Positions 5,128 through 6,779 of a DNA stretch of 6,779 nt are shown here, piece by piece. Each line of letters begins with the position of its first letter. Position 1 is the stretch's first letter. Position numbers and translations under genes: made by a program. Source of the DNA: Phycisphaerales bacterium. GTDB taxonomy: Bacteria; Planctomycetota; Phycisphaerae; Phycisphaerales; SM1A02. The notes beneath the pieces were generated by a model. It was not told the DNA's origin and searched no databases. It worked only from the letters and a program-made list of their open reading frames with translations. The stretch covers positions 1-6,779 of the forward strand of contig JAGQOI010000077.1 of NCBI GenBank assembly GCA_020427625.1, read 5' to 3'.

Positions 5128-6779
5128 TCACTGGTCGTCGGGGTTCTCGCGGACGAGCGGCGGCGTCGCCGCGATGCCCGGTCGCGAGAGGCCGGGCAGC
5201 GCGATGAGGCGGGCGCTCGGATCGGCGAGCGTCCCGGTCACCTCGATCGAGAACAGCCCGCCGCTGAGTCCGGCGACGAGGTCGCTGAGCAGGGCGACGC
5301 GTCCGCGGCTGTCGAGTCGGGCGCGGATGCTCCAGTCGTCGAGGGCGAGCGTCCCGCGCCCCTTCAGCGTCATGGACGGACCTTCGAGCGCGATGTGCTC
5401 GAGTTCCGCGGTCCGACCGGAGATGTAGAAGTCGACGTCGGCGGTCTCGATCCCGCCGATGGGCGGCGCGATCTGCACGAGGTGAAGCATGAGCATGGCG
5501 AGCGGCTCGCCGCCGAGGTCGCCGCGATGCAGACGCACCGCGCCTTCGCCGATCATCGACTCCGGCTGCCCGCGGAGACCGGAGATCGACAGGCGACCGT
5601 CCATCTCGCCCTGGGCGCGACGGGCGCGCGAGTCGGGATCGGCGGCCGGATCGGCGGCGGCGAACTCGGCGAGGTCGACGCCCGCCAGTCTCGTGCGCAC
5701 GGTGTACGCATCGTCCGCGCCCACGCCGACGTCGGCCTCCGCGGTGATCTGGCCGCCGTACATCATGCCGATGGCGTCACGAAGTTCGAGCACGTCCGGA
5801 CGCGCGAGCAACGTCAGGCGGGCCGACGCACTGGTCATCAGCCGGTTCGACACGCGCAGCGACGCGGCATCGATCTGCACCGAGAGCTGCGGCGGCGCGC
5901 CGTGTTCGGCGACCACCGTGATGTCGAGGTGCGCATCGACGTCGGCGAACGGCAGTCCCGCCTCGAACGAGGCGCCCGCGACGTCCGCGCCGCCGGTGAA
6001 CGTCGTCCGCCAGCGCCGGACGCCGTCCGCATCACGCATCTCCGTGATGCTCAGCGGGCGCGCCATGATGTGGATCGGTTCGCTCGTCCTGACGTCCAGG
6101 GCGTCGATCAGATCCGACACCGACGCCGGAAGAACCGAGCGCAGTTCCGGCGACAGACCGTCCGCCAGGTAGGTGACGGCGAGGTCCGCGGCCAGGGTGC
6201 CGCGGGTCGACAGCCGACCCTCCACCGCGAACTGGTCCCCGCCGAGGAGTCCCTCGACATCGTGGAAGATGACCTCGTCCGGACGGATCGTGATGAGACT
6301 CGCCGACCCCAGTGATGCCGCGAGACGGTCGCCGGCCAGCGTGATCGCCAGCGTGCGGGGGCGAACGCCGAGGTCGAAGGAGCGCGTCCGATCCCCGGCG
6401 GCGGAGGCGTAGACGAAGGTCGCGTCGAAGGCGCCGCTCGGCGCCATGCGGGTGAAGCGATCGGCCTGATCCGTGCTGCCGCCGAGGCGAAGAGCCTCGA
6501 ACACGACGGGCGAGTCGAACCGACCGCCGCGCCACTCGCCCTTGAGCGTGAGTCCGCCGGCGTCGCCGAGGCCGTATCCGCCGGTGAGATCGAGGTCGCC
6601 GTGGGCCTCGCCCTCGTGTCCGATCGACATCGCGAGGTCGTTGAAGGTGACCTCGCGCTCGCGGACCGTGAGGGAGCCGCGGGAGAACCGGAGAGCGATC
6701 GCCTGGTCATCGATGGTGAGGTCGACGTGACGCGGCTCGACGGTGAGTCCGGTGACGCCGACGTGTCCGTCGTGGGCGA
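5128..6779 (-). CDS. AsmA-like envelope protein, C-terminal 549 residues; N-terminus beyond the right window edge
   Basis: The reading frame is open from the stop at 5128 to the window edge. The first in-frame ATG at 6630 is internal, because good coding sequence continues upstream (for example GVTGLTVEPRHVD and LTIDDQAIALRFSRGSLTVR). The protein is built from short alternating beta strands with many Gly, Asp and Thr residues and ends like AsmA C-terminal regions. Near residue 390 of the visible part is MDGRLSISGLRGQPESMIGE, followed by VRLHRGDLGGEPLAMLML, then ALEGPSMTLKGRGTLALDDW (about 461-480), and LFSIEVTGTLADPSARL close to the end. The family includes AsmA, TamB, YhdP and YdbH, which are anchored in the inner membrane, reach into the periplasm and are implicated in lipid transport or outer-membrane homeostasis. 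An N-terminal membrane anchor would be expected outside the window. No membrane segment is seen in the visible part. It is followed by the lipoprotein gene and pssA. Family membership is inferred from pattern, with moderate certainty. Confidence 0.82.
   Translation of the reverse strand, partial: AHDGHVGVTGLTVEPRHVDLTIDDQAIALRFSRGSLTVREREVTFNDLAMSIGHEGEAHGDLDLTGGYGLGDAGGLTLKGEWRGGRFDSPVVFEALRLGGSTDQADRFTRMAPSGAFDATFVYASAAGDRTRSFDLGVRPRTLAITLAGDRLAASLGSASLITIRPDEVIFHDVEGLLGGDQFAVEGRLSTRGTLAADLAVTYLADGLSPELRSVLPASVSDLIDALDVRTSEPIHIMARPLSITEMRDADGVRRWRTTFTGGADVAGASFEAGLPFADVDAHLDITVVAEHGAPPQLSVQIDAASLRVSNRLMTSASARLTLLARPDVLELRDAIGMMYGGQITAEADVGVGADDAYTVRTRLAGVDLAEFAAADPAADPDSRARRAQGEMDGRLSISGLRGQPESMIGEGAVRLHRGDLGGEPLAMLMLHLVQIAPPIGGIETADVDFYISGRTAELEHIALEGPSMTLKGRGTLALDDWSIRARLDSRGRVALLSDLVAGLSGGLFSIEVTGTLADPSARLIALPGLSRPGIAATPPLVRENPDDQ

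Noticed and set aside
4008..5207. 399-codon plus-strand open frame opposite the lipoprotein gene
   Set aside because: The minus-strand frame has a textbook lipobox and good junctions with its neighbours. The plus-strand product is repetitive Arg/Gly/Ala/Asp.
5116..6315. 399-codon plus-strand open frame opposite the AsmA-like gene
   Set aside because: It is a shadow of the AsmA-like frame, whose beta-strand periodicity and C-terminal motifs are convincing.
6600..6630. ATG at 6630 as the true start of the AsmA-like gene
   Set aside because: The same frame stays open for another 49 codons to the window edge with the same style of beta-rich sequence, so the gene is truncated by the window rather than starting here.

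Overview
This is a G+C-rich window (roughly two thirds G+C by eye). Six protein-coding genes all lie on the minus strand and are packed end to end with almost no non-coding DNA. The two right-most and left-most genes are cut by the window edges. I see no RNA gene, mobile element, CRISPR array, clear promoter or terminator. The long open frames on the plus strand are antisense shadows of the real genes. The organism is most likely a planctomycete, possibly of the Phycisphaerae. Three things suggest this: the high-GC codon use, a glutamyl-tRNA synthetase with a large insertion after its KMSKR loop and no zinc-site cysteines, and an AsmA-like gene beside a lipoprotein gene, which implies a two-membrane envelope. 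This assignment rests on recalled resemblance, not on a search.

In transcription order (right to left) the layout is as follows. (1) The C-terminal 549 residues of an AsmA-like envelope protein; its start lies beyond the right edge. (2) A small lipoprotein of unknown function, 40 bp downstream. (3) pssA, phosphatidylserine synthase, which starts 1 bp after the lipoprotein stop. (4) gltX, glutamyl-tRNA synthetase, after a 40-bp gap. (5) An uncharacterised 315-residue protein, coupled to gltX by an ATGA stop-start overlap. (6) The first 165 codons of fahA, fumarylacetoacetase, joined to gene 5 by a second ATGA overlap that lies inside an exact 12-bp tandem duplication.

Functionally there are two themes. 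The first three genes concern the envelope: AsmA-family proteins are linked to phospholipid movement between membranes, PssA makes phosphatidylserine, and the lipoprotein is predicted to be membrane-anchored. The last two probably belong to aromatic amino-acid catabolism, because FahA performs the final step of tyrosine/homogentisate breakdown and the unknown protein is translationally coupled to it. gltX sits between them as a housekeeping gene. The most interesting unknown is the protein between gltX and fahA. Nothing here points to a defence system, a biosynthetic cluster or a mobile island.
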